NCBI GenBank assembly: GCA_022706685.1
Contig: JAKJCA010000008.1
Location: 1 to 64,000, forward strand
Length of the DNA: 64,000 nucleotides
Reading direction: 5' to 3'
Origin: Bacillota bacterium
GTDB lineage: Bacteria; Bacillota; Clostridia; Oscillospirales; Acutalibacteraceae
A program made the translations under genes and the position numbers. Shown piece by piece: positions 15,426-24,732 of this stretch. Under the pieces are notes generated by a model, which made no database searches, was not told the origin of the DNA, and saw only the letters and a list, made by a program, of their open reading frames with translations. How positions within the stretch are numbered: the first letter of the stretch is position 1; every line of letters starts with the position of its first letter.

Positions 15426-17369
15426 GTGAAAAAGGAATGCATGGAAATTTTTGTTCCCGGCCGGCTCTGCCTGTTCGGCGAACACAGCGACTGGGCAGGC
15501 GCGCAGCGCATTTTTAATTCGGCCATCGTTCCCGGTGAAGCGATTGTCACCGGCATCGAACAGGGCATCCGGGCAAAAGTGAATAAGCATGAACGCTTTA
15601 TTATCTATTCGAGTCTGCCCGGCGAAGAGCAAATGCGGCTGGAATGTCCCATGTCAGCTCCTCAGCTTCGCGAGATTGCCCGCGAGGGGGGCTATTATTC
15701 CTATGTCGCCGGTGTGGCTTCCTATGTTTATGACAACTATTCCGTCCAAGGGCTTGAAATATGTATCACAGAGAGAACGCTTCCCGTCAAACGCGGCCTT
15801 TCATCCAGCGCAGCTATCTGCGTCCTTGTGGCGAAAGCGTTCAATCGCCTGTACGACCTGCACATGAGCATCAAAGGTGAAATGCAGGTTGCCTATTACG
15901 GCGAGCAGCGCACTCCTTCACGCTGCGGGCGCTTGGACCAGGCTTGCGCGTTCGGGATTCGGCCGGTCCATATGATATTTGACGGCAACGAGATAGACGC
16001 TTCGAGCCTGCCCTCGAAGGCCGAATTGCATATTGTATTTGCCGATTTGATGGCTCAGAAGGACACCATTAAAATTCTTGCCGACCTCAACAAAAGTTAT
16101 CCTTACCCGCAAACACCGCTCGATCGCAGCCTTCATGACGCATTGGGTAAGGATAATCATGAAATAGTAGCCCGCGCGGTCGAACTCATCGCGCGGGGGG
16201 ATACGCCTGCGCTCGGCGCGCTGATGACAAAAGCGCAGCGGCTCTTTGACGAAAAAGTCGCGCCTGCCTGCCCGGATCAGCTCAGTGCCCCTATTTTGCA
16301 CAGCGTCCTTAACGACCCGATGGTCAAAAGCTTGACTTATGGAGGGAAAGGCGTCGGTTCCCAGGGCGACGGGGTAGTGCAGCTGCTTGCAAAAGACAAG
16401 TCCTGCCAGGGAAAGCTGGCGCTTTATCTTCGCGAAGAACGGCATATGGACTCCTATCAACTGACCCTTTTACCCCGGCACAGCGTACGAAAAGCCATTA
16501 TACCCGTCGCAGGTTATGGAACAAGAATGTATCCCGCCACAAGGTTTTATAAAAAGGAGTTTTTCCCCGTGGTGGACAGGGACCATCTTGCCAAGCCGGT
16601 CATCCTTGTTCTGTTGGAAGAACTTGACCGTGCCGGCATTGAAGAGTTCTGTCTGGTCATCAATGGTGATGAGGACCGCGAGCAGTACCAAAAGTTTTTT
16701 AACGATTTTCTGGCCGGCGATTATCTGGATAAAATACCCGCACAATTAAGGTATTACGAACAGCTGATCCACCGCATCGGCAGCCATATCGAATATGTGA
16801 TACAGCATGAGAAACGCGGTTTCGGCCATGCCGTTTACCAGGGCCGCGCTTTCGCGGGGAACCAGCCTGTTCTCCTTGCGCTGGGCGACACCATATACCG
16901 CAGCGAAAACGAGGACAACTGCACGGCCCAATTGCTGGAAGCGTTTGAAAAAATCCAAAAAACGACAATTTCCATCCATACGATTCAAGCGGAAAGCGTT
17001 GCCCATTACGGCGTGCTGACCGGTACATGGGACGAGCGTTTTGCCGCCCAACGCATTCTGAGAATCCGGCGCATGATGGAAAAACCCTCCGTCCGGCAGG
17101 CGGAAGAATTATTAAAAATGCCCGGCGATACGCGGGGAGACAAGTTTTTCTCCGTCTTTGGCGAATATGTGCTGACGCCGGAGGTTTTTGAGATCCTTGG
17201 GAGGAATATTGACGAAAACAAATGTACCCATGGCGAAATACAGCTAACCGACGCTCTTGAAGAATTGAGGGCGGACGGCGAACTTTACGGTTTTGCCGTG
17301 GACGGTTCGATGTTCGATGTCGGTATTCCGCAGGCGTATGTCGAAACCGTTGCCCGATACAACCGGTAG
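15426..17369 (+). CDS. Fused GHMP sugar kinase and UTP-sugar-1-phosphate uridylyltransferase
   Basis: A 647-residue two-domain protein. Residues 7-345 are a GHMP sugar kinase: G-R-L-C-L-F-G-E-H-S-D-W-A-G (12-25), ATP loop V-K-R-G-L-S-S-S-A-A (121-130) and third motif G-G-K-G-V-G-S-Q-G-D-G (306-316). Residues 355-647 are a GalU-type nucleotidyltransferase starting K-A-I-I-P-V-A-G-Y-G-T-R-M-Y-P-A (356-371), with P-V-V-D (381-384) and F-G-H-A-V-Y-Q-G-R later. One polypeptide could thus phosphorylate a free sugar at C1 and make the UDP-sugar, like Fkp does for GDP-fucose. Which sugar (galactose, a uronic acid, arabinose or other) is not visible. GTG 15426 has GAGGAG upstream; ATG 15441 is an alternative. 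It is followed by a GT2 gene 52 bases on. Confidence 0.88.
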   Translation: MKKECMEIFVPGRLCLFGEHSDWAGAQRIFNSAIVPGEAIVTGIEQGIRAKVNKHERFIIYSSLPGEEQMRLECPMSAPQLREIAREGGYYSYVAGVASYVYDNYSVQGLEICITERTLPVKRGLSSSAAICVLVAKAFNRLYDLHMSIKGEMQVAYYGEQRTPSRCGRLDQACAFGIRPVHMIFDGNEIDASSLPSKAELHIVFADLMAQKDTIKILADLNKSYPYPQTPLDRSLHDALGKDNHEIVARAVELIARGDTPALGALMTKAQRLFDEKVAPACPDQLSAPILHSVLNDPMVKSLTYGGKGVGSQGDGVVQLLAKDKSCQGKLALYLREERHMDSYQLTLLPRHSVRKAIIPVAGYGTRMYPATRFYKKEFFPVVDRDHLAKPVILVLLEELDRAGIEEFCLVINGDEDREQYQKFFNDFLAGDYLDKIPAQLRYYEQLIHRIGSHIEYVIQHEKRGFGHAVYQGRAFAGNQPVLLALGDTIYRSENEDNCTAQLLEAFEKIQKTTISIHTIQAESVAHYGVLTGTWDERFAAQRILRIRRMMEKPSVRQAEELLKMPGDTRGDKFFSVFGEYVLTPEVFEILGRNIDENKCTHGEIQLTDALEELRADGELYGFAVDGSMFDVGIPQAYVETVARYNR

Positions 17370-17421
17370 CAGGGGTCAAAAATCTGTTTGAATGCGGGAA
17401 CAAACAAAACAGAGTGATGTA

Positions 17422-18390
17422 ATGAACAAAAGGCTTTATATCGTAATTCCCTGTTATAACGAGCAGGATGTACTGCGCGAGACAGCCGAACGCCTTCGGC
17501 AAAAAGTGGAAGGCATGATAGCGAACGGCCTTATTGCACCGGACAGCAGGGTTCTGTTTGTGGATGACGGCTCCAAAGACGCCACGTGGGCTATCATCAG
17601 GCAGCTCAACGGCGAAAATAGACTTTTCACCGGTTTCCGGCTATCGCGAAATGTCGGCCAGCAGAAGTCCCTTTTCGCAGGGATGGTTGCGGTCAAGGAC
17701 CTGGCGGACATGGCTGTTTCTATGGATGCCGATTTGCAGGATGACATTGATGTCATGGAGCAAATGATTCAGGCTTATTACCGTGGGGACGATATTGTTT
17801 TCGGCGTGCGCTCTTCGCGCAAAAAAGACTCACTCATCAGGAAACTCGCCTCCGAAGGTTTTTATCTTTTCACCAGGATGCTGGGCATCCGCATCGTGCC
17901 TGACCACGCCCATTACCGGTTGATGAGCCGCCGTGCAATTGAGGCGCTCGCCCAGTACAGCGAAGTCAACCTGTTTTTGCCTTTCCTTGTCCCCCAATTG
18001 GGTTTCCGGCATTCCATCGTCTATTACGAAAGAAACAAGCGGTTCGCCGGCAAAACAAAATATTCGCTTCGCAAACTTTTTTCCATGGCCGTCGACGGTA
18101 TTACCTCTTTCAGCACAAAGCCGATTGAATTAATCAGCATTCCGGTATTTCTTTCCTTTTTGGCAGCTTTTGGCGGATGCATCGCCATGCTTGCCTTAAA
18201 GGCGCGGCACGATACCATCCCTGAATGGCTGCCTGTTTTTTCTTCTCTATGGTTCGTCGCAGCTTTTCAACTGCTGGCCATCAGAATTATCGGGGAATAT
18301 ATAGGCAAGACATTTAAGGAAACAAAGAGGAGGCCAAGGTATTTCATCGCTGAAAAACTGCTGGACGATATAAAACACGATGGTTCCTGA
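17422..18390 (+). CDS. GT2 polyprenyl-phosphate glycosyltransferase (DPM1/GtrB-like)
   Basis: A 322-residue family 2 glycosyltransferase that probably moves a sugar from a nucleotide sugar to polyprenyl phosphate at the inner face of the membrane. The GT-A domain has I-P-C-Y-N-E (9-14), V-D-D-G-S (47-51) and D102-A-D104-L-Q-D-D. Two C-terminal helices (about 238-260 and 272-292) are followed by G-E-Y-I-G-K and R-R-P-R-Y-F, typical of the DPM1-like/GtrB group. ATG 17422 is chosen over 17392 because it places the first beta strand at residue 5, as in the paralogues at 23742-24707 and 33660-34673. It shares the operon with the fused kinase, whose UDP-sugar may be its donor. Confidence 0.9.
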   Translation: MNKRLYIVIPCYNEQDVLRETAERLRQKVEGMIANGLIAPDSRVLFVDDGSKDATWAIIRQLNGENRLFTGFRLSRNVGQQKSLFAGMVAVKDLADMAVSMDADLQDDIDVMEQMIQAYYRGDDIVFGVRSSRKKDSLIRKLASEGFYLFTRMLGIRIVPDHAHYRLMSRRAIEALAQYSEVNLFLPFLVPQLGFRHSIVYYERNKRFAGKTKYSLRKLFSMAVDGITSFSTKPIELISIPVFLSFLAAFGGCIAMLALKARHDTIPEWLPVFSSLWFVAAFQLLAIRIIGEYIGKTFKETKRRPRYFIAEKLLDDIKHDGS

Positions 18391-18397
18391 TCAATCA

Positions 18398-18430
18398 GAC
18401 AACGGCCGGACATATTGCCCGGCCGTTGTC
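18398..18430. terminator. Inverted repeat between convergent genes, likely two-way terminator
   Basis: A perfect 12-bp stem (18398-18409 with 18419-18430) with a nine-base loop begins eight bases after the GT2 stop. The T-run is weak on both strands. It also lies downstream of the minus-strand unit ending at 18580. Confidence 0.7.
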
Positions 18431-18579
18431 TTGTGATAATCAATATATATATATCCGCAAAAATAATCAAAATCATACAAGGGCCGATAGAGGCTAAACA
18501 ACTATTTTGAACTTGACGCCGTTTGCGAGTTTTATACATATCGCGATAGACTTATTTATACGGTGTGCCTGATGGAGTC

Positions 18580-19857
18580 TCATTCCAGCATATACTCGAA
18601 ATCACGCAGAGCTGTTCCAAAGAAATCGTAGTAAAGATTTTTATCCCAAAAATTCAGAAACAACGTCCCCAGATTGGAGAGCATCGCCAAACCTGCAAAA
18701 AGAAGGATGAACAACAAGACCAGCGAATGTTTTTCAAAAAAGTCAGCTAAGTGTTTCAACGAGTCCGTAACGGCATGTTCGTGTGAAACGATGAAATAGA
18801 ATAAATAGATGAATTGGCAATGAATCAACGGCGCCCACTGACGGTCCCAGTCGTGGCCGAAGAACGCTGAGACAAAAAACATGAGAGGAGTAAACGAGCA
18901 GAGCAGAAAGATAAACTTGAGAAATTTGTCTTTGGCGTTTCGGATGCTGTTTTTCCAGACAACCGCGAAGATGACGATAAGCGGAAGGCTTACCGTCAGC
19001 AGCGCGATGCCGACCTCCGGCAAATTCATGCTCAGGGATTCCGGGATAACCCATTTCGTAATCCAGTCGGGAAAAGGCGCGAAATACTCCAGATACAGCA
19101 TCGGCAAGCCGATTTTCATATCGGTATGCTGCGAAAGGAATCGGCCCATTTCCTCTGCTGTTGAAAAATCCAGCTGTTTGCGTGAAAACAACTGGAAATA
19201 AAAGAAAAGACCGAGCAAAATTAAGCAGCTGGAAGAAAAGATAGCGACGCTTTTTTTTGAACATCTGCTGCGGTATACCTCATAAAGCATAGGTATCGCA
19301 AGCCCCGGCATAAAGGTGACCAAGTATCCCGGATGGGTCGCTACGGCTGCAAAGCAAATAACAGGAACAAACCATTTCAGGACCGGATTCCTCAGGCAGA
19401 CAAGCCCTATCAAAGTCAAAAGCAGCATGTAAACGTCAAACCTGCCGAAATGCGCCTCAAACATGTAGGTCAAAGAAACAGGCGCTGAAACGAATAAAAA
19501 CACAAATATAATAACCGTATTTTTTAATTCCTTGCTAATTCCCGCAATGACCTTACCGATTAGATAAGAAATCAGAGCAATCAGAGCCAGCGTTGCCGTG
19601 AAAGCGATTATCTTGAATTGTTTGAGCGTTAAATCATCCGTGAATAAAGCAATGACGGAACCGACAAAGGCCCGCGCAATAAATCCCGATTGATAATTGA
19701 TGACATAGGGAGTCGTTATCCAGGTTGAGAAAGTGTTTCTGCCCAGGAACGAAATTAAAAACCTGGTGAAAAAAAACAGGAAAATCAGTATGCCGCAGCA
19801 CAAGCCGGAGAGCCGGTTTTGCTTAACGGGAGAATGGTTGTTCGCGATTTTTATCAA
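18580..19857 (-). CDS. Polytopic membrane protein, MP family
   Basis: A 425-residue membrane protein starting at TTG 19857, five bases after GAGGGGGTG. It carries Y-Q-S-G-F-I-A-R-A-F-V-G-S, F-G-R-F-D-V-Y, T-H-P-G-Y-L-V-T-F-M-P-G and D-W-D-R-Q-W-A-P-L-I-H-C-Q-F. The change of R-W-W to R-Q-W is specific to this copy. It is the last gene of the 26445-18580 module and lies 68 bases after the GT2 gene at 19926. Closest to the protein at 9531-10820. If the family consists of GT-C-type transferases, the GT2 enzymes of this module would supply its lipid-linked donor. Confidence 0.86.
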   Translation of the reverse strand: MIKIANNHSPVKQNRLSGLCCGILIFLFFFTRFLISFLGRNTFSTWITTPYVINYQSGFIARAFVGSVIALFTDDLTLKQFKIIAFTATLALIALISYLIGKVIAGISKELKNTVIIFVFLFVSAPVSLTYMFEAHFGRFDVYMLLLTLIGLVCLRNPVLKWFVPVICFAAVATHPGYLVTFMPGLAIPMLYEVYRSRCSKKSVAIFSSSCLILLGLFFYFQLFSRKQLDFSTAEEMGRFLSQHTDMKIGLPMLYLEYFAPFPDWITKWVIPESLSMNLPEVGIALLTVSLPLIVIFAVVWKNSIRNAKDKFLKFIFLLCSFTPLMFFVSAFFGHDWDRQWAPLIHCQFIYLFYFIVSHEHAVTDSLKHLADFFEKHSLVLLFILLFAGLAMLSNLGTLFLNFWDKNLYYDFFGTALRDFEYMLE

Positions 19858-19925
19858 CGATACACCCCCTCTTTTTTGCCTGATTTACGGCATTCTAATC
19901 TTCGCTAAAAAACAGCGGCTTGCTT

Positions 19926-20672
19926 TTATTTTTTCAAAATGTCATCCTTTTTCATCAGCCTGACATGGAAAACGGTTTTAAAATAGGTGAAATATTTGAA
20001 AAATGATATGACCGACGTTCCTTCTGTCCTGGCGTTCCAGGTAGCGGGTACTTCGATAAAATCAACACCCAGCCGCAGCGGTTTCAGGCAGGATTCAAGC
20101 GCGAACGGGTGCTTTGCTTCTTCCCATCGTATGGATTGCACCAGTTCCGTGGGATAAAGGCGGTAACCGTAGGTGACATCCGTCAATTTTGTCATAAAAA
20201 GTACGCGGATCATTTGCTGGAAGACATAGTTTAAACCCAGCATAAATTTTTTATATCCGTTGAAGCCGCCTCCGGGCATCCAGCGCGAAGCGGCGATGAT
20301 GCTTTCCGGGCTGCTTTTGCTTTTTTCGATGAACTTGCTTAGAGCGTAAGGGTCCATGTCCATATCCGCCGCCACCGTAACGACATGGGAACCTTTGGCC
20401 AGGAAAAAAGCTTCGCGCAACGCGTTGCCGAAATGCGGCTCCTTCTGATAATAAACCGAAATCGGATAATCGCTGTAATCGGCCTTGAGCTGTTCCGCGG
20501 TTTGGACACACGCTGAGGTTGTCCTGTCGCAGAGGACAAAAATCAATTCCTCGATATCCTCTTTATTGCACGTGCCCAGCATGATGTCGACCGTTTGGCG
20601 AAACAAATACGTTTCGTTTAAAGCAGGTATGATCAGTGTGACCGATTTGAATTCTTTCATGCTATCCGCCAT
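19926..20672 (-). CDS. GT2 glycosyltransferase without membrane tail
   Basis: A 248-residue family 2 glycosyltransferase: I-I-P-A-L-N-E near residue 14, and D-M-D-M-D near 105 in the place of the DxD metal motif. The segment S-R-W-M-P-G-G-G-F-N-G-Y and then V-T-Y-G-Y-R-L recall the cytosolic dolichol-phosphate-mannose-synthase-like enzymes lacking C-terminal helices. It ends K-K-D-D-I-L-K-K. A clear paralogue enters from the right edge (63579-64000). It lies 19 bases downstream of an RS1 gene. The donor and acceptor are not visible. Confidence 0.87.
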   Translation of the reverse strand: MADSMKEFKSVTLIIPALNETYLFRQTVDIMLGTCNKEDIEELIFVLCDRTTSACVQTAEQLKADYSDYPISVYYQKEPHFGNALREAFFLAKGSHVVTVAADMDMDPYALSKFIEKSKSSPESIIAASRWMPGGGFNGYKKFMLGLNYVFQQMIRVLFMTKLTDVTYGYRLYPTELVQSIRWEEAKHPFALESCLKPLRLGVDFIEVPATWNARTEGTSVISFFKYFTYFKTVFHVRLMKKDDILKK

Positions 20673-20691
20673 TTCGATTGATTTGGCCTTG

Positions 20692-22170
20692 TCAGCGTTT
20701 CCCGTTCGCCTTCAGTCCGTATTTCCTCAATATTTTCGGGAACGTCAGCGCATAAAAAGCGACGCCGATGAATTCCCTTACCGCGGCGAAAACTTTGCGT
20801 AAGGACCGCGGCGTTCTCCGCCGCAGGTTCTCAACAGTCTGGCCGAGAGCTTTTTTTGCGTATACTCTTGAACGGCCGGCATAATTGCGGTAATTCCCGA
20901 AGATGCTCTGCCATAGAAACCACGAACAGACAACCTTCAATTCCCTGTCGGGTACCTGCGAAAAATTCATGGTCAATCGATTGAGTTTCGGGTACCGCAT
21001 CCATTCGCGAATCGTTCCGGGTGCCTTGAAACATCCGCTTGCGACGAGTTGCGCGAATAATTCGGAGTTCGGCACGGGATAGAAGTAGAACGCGAGCTTT
21101 ACGTCGGACTGAAGCCGGCAGATATAGCTAACAGTTTCTTTAAGCTCAGCCTCGGTTTCTCCGGGGAAACCGATGATGAAGGAGGTGGTCGTTACAATGC
21201 CGATTTCTCTGCACGCGTTAACAGTCTCTTCTGCCTTTTGCAAATCCGTCATTTTTCGGATTTTTTTCTGCCTTTCCGGCGAGCCGCTTTCAATGCCGAA
21301 AAAAATCCAGCGGCATCCGGCGTCGTACATCATTTGCAGGTCTTCGCGCGACCAACGGTCGACCCGCAGGTCGCAGCCCCATACAAAACGGAGCCCGCTA
21401 AGGGAAATCGCTTTAAACAATTCGTGCAGCCGGGCTGCGCTCGGGCTGAGCAAATCGTCCGCAAAGAAGACACCGTCGATGCCGTGGTTTTCAACGAGAT
21501 ACTGAATTTCCTTCATCACATATTCAATCGGCCGCGCGCGCCATGTGCACGCCGAATAATTCGGGCTGTAGCAGTAGGCGCACTTGCCCGGGCAGCCTTT
21601 TGAAGAGTAAACGTGAAGCGTCTTGGCGCTGCTGAAGTTTTGAATGAAATACTTTTCGAGGCCGACGTAACGCCAGTCGATAACCGGCAGTTGAGCCAAA
21701 TCGGCAAAAGCGCGCGGTTTATTCGTCTTAACAACGCCGTTTTCCCTGTACGCCAGCCCGTTGACATCACCCAGTGGACCTTTGCCGCCAAGCGCGTCAA
21801 GCAAAGTCATCATCGTTATTTCACCTTCGCCGATAACCACAAAATCTACCGCAGGATTTTGCAGGACCACTTGCGGAATCAGCGAGGGCATTTGCCCGCC
21901 CCAAACGACGGGAATATTTCTCTTCTTCAGGGCTTTTGACACCCTGAAGGCGTCGGGGAAACTTTCGATGCCGATGGCCGAAATACCCGCCGCATCCGGT
22001 TTGAATCGTTTAAGGTGTTTGTGAAGACTGCCGCCTTCAACGACTCTGTCATAAATTTCAACCGTATGGCCATGATCGTTGAGATAGGCGGCGATGGAAA
22101 GCAGCCCGAGAGGCACGGCTGCCTTCTGTTCGACATGGACGGCGTCGGCATTGATTAACAGGATTTTCAA
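20692..22170 (-). CDS. Cobalamin-dependent-type radical SAM enzyme, RS1 family copy 1
   Basis: A 492-residue protein of the B12-binding plus radical SAM class (BchE/class B methylase architecture). Residues 1-130 form a Rossmann-like cobalamin-binding domain: first strand K-I-L-L-I-N, then P-L-G-L-L-S-I-A-A-Y-L, V-V-W-G-G, and I-G-E-G-E-I-T (113-119). The radical SAM core has C193-x3-C197-x2-C200, and G-I-E-S-G-S binds SAM. A C-terminal helical region with a hydrophobic stretch ends in P-K-I-L-R-K-Y-G-L, a tail shared by all RS1 proteins. TTG 22170 has GGAGTGA upstream. Family members use SAM and methylcobalamin for C-methylation or other radical changes; this substrate is unknown, probably a sugar or lipid of the locus. 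Confidence 0.87.
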   Translation of the reverse strand: MKILLINADAVHVEQKAAVPLGLLSIAAYLNDHGHTVEIYDRVVEGGSLHKHLKRFKPDAAGISAIGIESFPDAFRVSKALKKRNIPVVWGGQMPSLIPQVVLQNPAVDFVVIGEGEITMMTLLDALGGKGPLGDVNGLAYRENGVVKTNKPRAFADLAQLPVIDWRYVGLEKYFIQNFSSAKTLHVYSSKGCPGKCAYCYSPNYSACTWRARPIEYVMKEIQYLVENHGIDGVFFADDLLSPSAARLHELFKAISLSGLRFVWGCDLRVDRWSREDLQMMYDAGCRWIFFGIESGSPERQKKIRKMTDLQKAEETVNACREIGIVTTTSFIIGFPGETEAELKETVSYICRLQSDVKLAFYFYPVPNSELFAQLVASGCFKAPGTIREWMRYPKLNRLTMNFSQVPDRELKVVCSWFLWQSIFGNYRNYAGRSRVYAKKALGQTVENLRRRTPRSLRKVFAAVREFIGVAFYALTFPKILRKYGLKANGKR

Positions 22171-22318
22171 AGAATCACTCCGTCGTCTGCTGTTCGGCAG
22201 GGGATAGGTGCTTTTTTCTACGGTTGATCTTTTCCGGCGCTGCCCGGACAAACTGAATTCCATCAACGATTTTTCGGCGTAAAATAAACGTTACTGCTGA
22301 GATGAACGGTTGATTTTA

Positions 22319-23620
22319 TTAAACATTAATCCCGAATACCCGCTCAATTCCGGGTATGTTTTCGGCAACATATCTCACGATAATCATAATCAATTCCCCG
22401 CCTTTTCGAAAATCATCCAGGGAAATATTAAGCACCAAAGAGGACGCTTTCGAAAATGTAAGCGAATTTGTGAAAATCAGCATTAATGAAAGTATCAATA
22501 AATGATGATGCAAAAAATTCCCGACTCTTTTTACTGCATTCGTGACCGGTTTTTCTTTGGAAAAAATGAAATAGAAAATGAATATAAACTGGTTATTCAT
22601 AACGGCCGCCCACCATCGGTCCAAGTCCGCCGCGAACAATGCCGCCGCCGCAAAAATACACGGAGCCGCGGCGCACAGAAAAAAGACAAATTTCAAAAAC
22701 TTGCTTTCCGCAGTCTTGAACGATTGCTTCCAAATATAAAAGAAAATTATCAGCAGCGGCGCGCTGAACACGAGCATAAGCGACACAACCGTGGGTCCGA
22801 TGATTGACAGTGTCGGAAGTATCACATTCTGCGACCAGTCCTTTGCAGAACAGAAATATTCCGAATAAATCAATGCAATTTCGGGAGCGAACGCCGCTCT
22901 TTTTGCAAGATGATTTAAGAATTCGACGGGATTATCGAACGGGATATGATTGACCGAATATTGCAAATACAGGAATACGCTTATCATTGAAAAACAACTC
23001 AAAGCGAAAACCGCGATGCTGCTTTTTGAATATTTGTTCCTGCACACCTCATATAGCAGCGCTATTGCCAAAGCCGGCATGTATGTTACCATAAATCCCT
23101 GGTGTATCATCACCGCAACTGCGCATAACAAAGGGACTGCCCATCTGAAGGCGGGCTTTTTTAAAAAAACAAGCGAAAGCAACGTGATGATGACCCAGTA
23201 CAAATCGAACCGGCCGAAATAACCGCCGAGCAAATAGGTTACGGAAAAAGGCGATGCCAAAAAAAGAAGCGCGAAAATCTTAATGGACGGCTTCATATCG
23301 GTTTCGCTTGTTTTTATGGCGTTCCCCAGTAGAAGCGATATCTGCGCAATCAAAAAAGTGAACGATACGATGGAAACAGCATATACCAGGTTATATGTAA
23401 TATTATTTGCGAACAATGAAAGCAGTGAACCGATAAATCCTCGCGGGACCAACCCGAATTCATAAGTGATTAAATAATGCGTAAGAAGCCATGGGTCAAG
23501 AGTTTGCTCCGATATCATCAGGACAAATTCAAAAAGAAGGAACAGAAAAATAACCATTCCGTATTTTTCTCTTAACGAGTCTTTTGATATCAGTGGATGA
23601 CTTAACCTGTAGTTTTTCAA
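22319..23620 (-). CDS. Polytopic membrane protein, MP family
   Basis: A 433-residue membrane protein starting at TTG 23620 downstream of AGGGGAAA. Motifs: Y-E-F-G-L-V-P-R-G-F-I-G-S, F-G-R-F-D-L-Y, H-Q-G-F-M-V-T-Y-M-P-A, and D-L-D-R-W-W-A-A-V-M-N-N-Q-F. Leu replaces the first Trp of D-W-D-R-W-W but both aspartates remain. It is closest to 12332-13579, sharing the L-T-H-Y segment before the first motif. It lies between the GT2 and RS1 genes of the 26445-18580 module, with 121 and 148 bases of spacing that show no gene. Confidence 0.86.
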   Translation of the reverse strand: MKNYRLSHPLISKDSLREKYGMVIFLFLLFEFVLMISEQTLDPWLLTHYLITYEFGLVPRGFIGSLLSLFANNITYNLVYAVSIVSFTFLIAQISLLLGNAIKTSETDMKPSIKIFALLFLASPFSVTYLLGGYFGRFDLYWVIITLLSLVFLKKPAFRWAVPLLCAVAVMIHQGFMVTYMPALAIALLYEVCRNKYSKSSIAVFALSCFSMISVFLYLQYSVNHIPFDNPVEFLNHLAKRAAFAPEIALIYSEYFCSAKDWSQNVILPTLSIIGPTVVSLMLVFSAPLLIIFFYIWKQSFKTAESKFLKFVFFLCAAAPCIFAAAALFAADLDRWWAAVMNNQFIFIFYFIFSKEKPVTNAVKRVGNFLHHHLLILSLMLIFTNSLTFSKASSLVLNISLDDFRKGGELIMIIVRYVAENIPGIERVFGINV

Positions 23621-23741
23621 AAAAATTTCCCCTGAATGCTGAATTTGACATTCAAATTATTATCTTGAGTTGCTTCACTTGCGCCGAGCATTTTTGGGTA
23701 TTGTTAAGACAAATATGCGTGATCGCAAAAAAGTTTTCTTC

Positions 23742-24707
23742 TCATTCTTTTTCCGTGTATTTATTTGTATCGGGCAATTCTTCCGCGATGAAATACCTCG
23801 GCCTTTGCTTGGCTTCCAAATAGGTTTTCCCAACATATTCGCCTGCAACACCAACCGATAAAAGTAATATTCCCCCGACAGCCCACACGGACGCCAGCAC
23901 AAGCAGCCATCCTTTGAACGTGCCGGCAAATGCGGTAAAAATATCGTAGACAGCAATTCCGCCGAAAATAAGCAGACAAAGCATTGCGGCGAGATTGATG
24001 AGGCGAAGCGGCTTCAAACTGAAAGAAGTGATGGCTTCCATTGCAAGTAAGAACAGTTTTTTAATGGAATACTTGGTCTTCCCTGCAAACCGTTCGTTTT
24101 GTTTATAATGGACAACGGAACTGCTGAAACCCAACAGATGCACAAGGGCAGGCAAGAAGATATTGACTTCGCTGTATCCCGAGAGCGCGTCCATTGCCCG
24201 GGAACCCATCAGCCTGCAGGAAGAATGATGCGAGACCATGTCGACGCCAATGATTTGAATGAACCGGTAAAAACCGTCGGCCAGCAGTCTGCGGTGTATC
24301 TTTTCATTGTGAATGGGCGCTTTGACGCCATAAACGATTTCGCTGCCATTTTGACGCTCCGCCAGCATCATGTCTATCACGTCAAGATCGTCCTGCAGGT
24401 CCGCATCGACTGAAACAGTGATATCGGCATATTCCCTGGCCTGCATCAGCCCGGCCAAAAGCGCGTTCTGCTGCCCGCAGTTGTGCGACAGCCGGATGCC
24501 GGAATAAATAACATTATCACGGCAAATGCCGCTGATGATTTCCCAGGTGCGGTCCGTGGACCCGTCGTCAACAAAAAAAACCCGGCTCTTCTGCGAAACC
24601 ATGCCGCTGCTGATCAGGGCGGTCAGCTTTTCGGCGGTTCTGACCGCTGTCTCGCGAAGAACTTCTTCTTCATTATAACAGGGGACGATAAGATACAGAG
24701 TTTCCAC
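23742..24707 (-). CDS. GT2 polyprenyl-phosphate glycosyltransferase (DPM1/GtrB-like)
   Basis: A 321-residue paralogue of the enzymes at 17422 and 33660. Motifs: V-P-C-Y-N-E-E (8-14), V-D-D-G-S (46-50), D101-A-D103-L-Q-D-D, then two C-terminal helices and G-E-Y-V-G-K, R-P-R-Y-F. It should act on the cytosolic side of the membrane and load a sugar onto a polyprenyl phosphate. GTG 24707 is the start, aligned with the paralogues; the ribosome site is modest. It lies 25 bases downstream of the isomerase gene and 121 bases upstream of an MP gene, so the sugar made by the SDR/isomerase pair may be its donor. Confidence 0.9.
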   Translation of the reverse strand: METLYLIVPCYNEEEVLRETAVRTAEKLTALISSGMVSQKSRVFFVDDGSTDRTWEIISGICRDNVIYSGIRLSHNCGQQNALLAGLMQAREYADITVSVDADLQDDLDVIDMMLAERQNGSEIVYGVKAPIHNEKIHRRLLADGFYRFIQIIGVDMVSHHSSCRLMGSRAMDALSGYSEVNIFLPALVHLLGFSSSVVHYKQNERFAGKTKYSIKKLFLLAMEAITSFSLKPLRLINLAAMLCLLIFGGIAVYDIFTAFAGTFKGWLLVLASVWAVGGILLLSVGVAGEYVGKTYLEAKQRPRYFIAEELPDTNKYTEKE

Positions 24708-24732
24708 GGCCTGCCCGCCATTCGTTGTTTAC

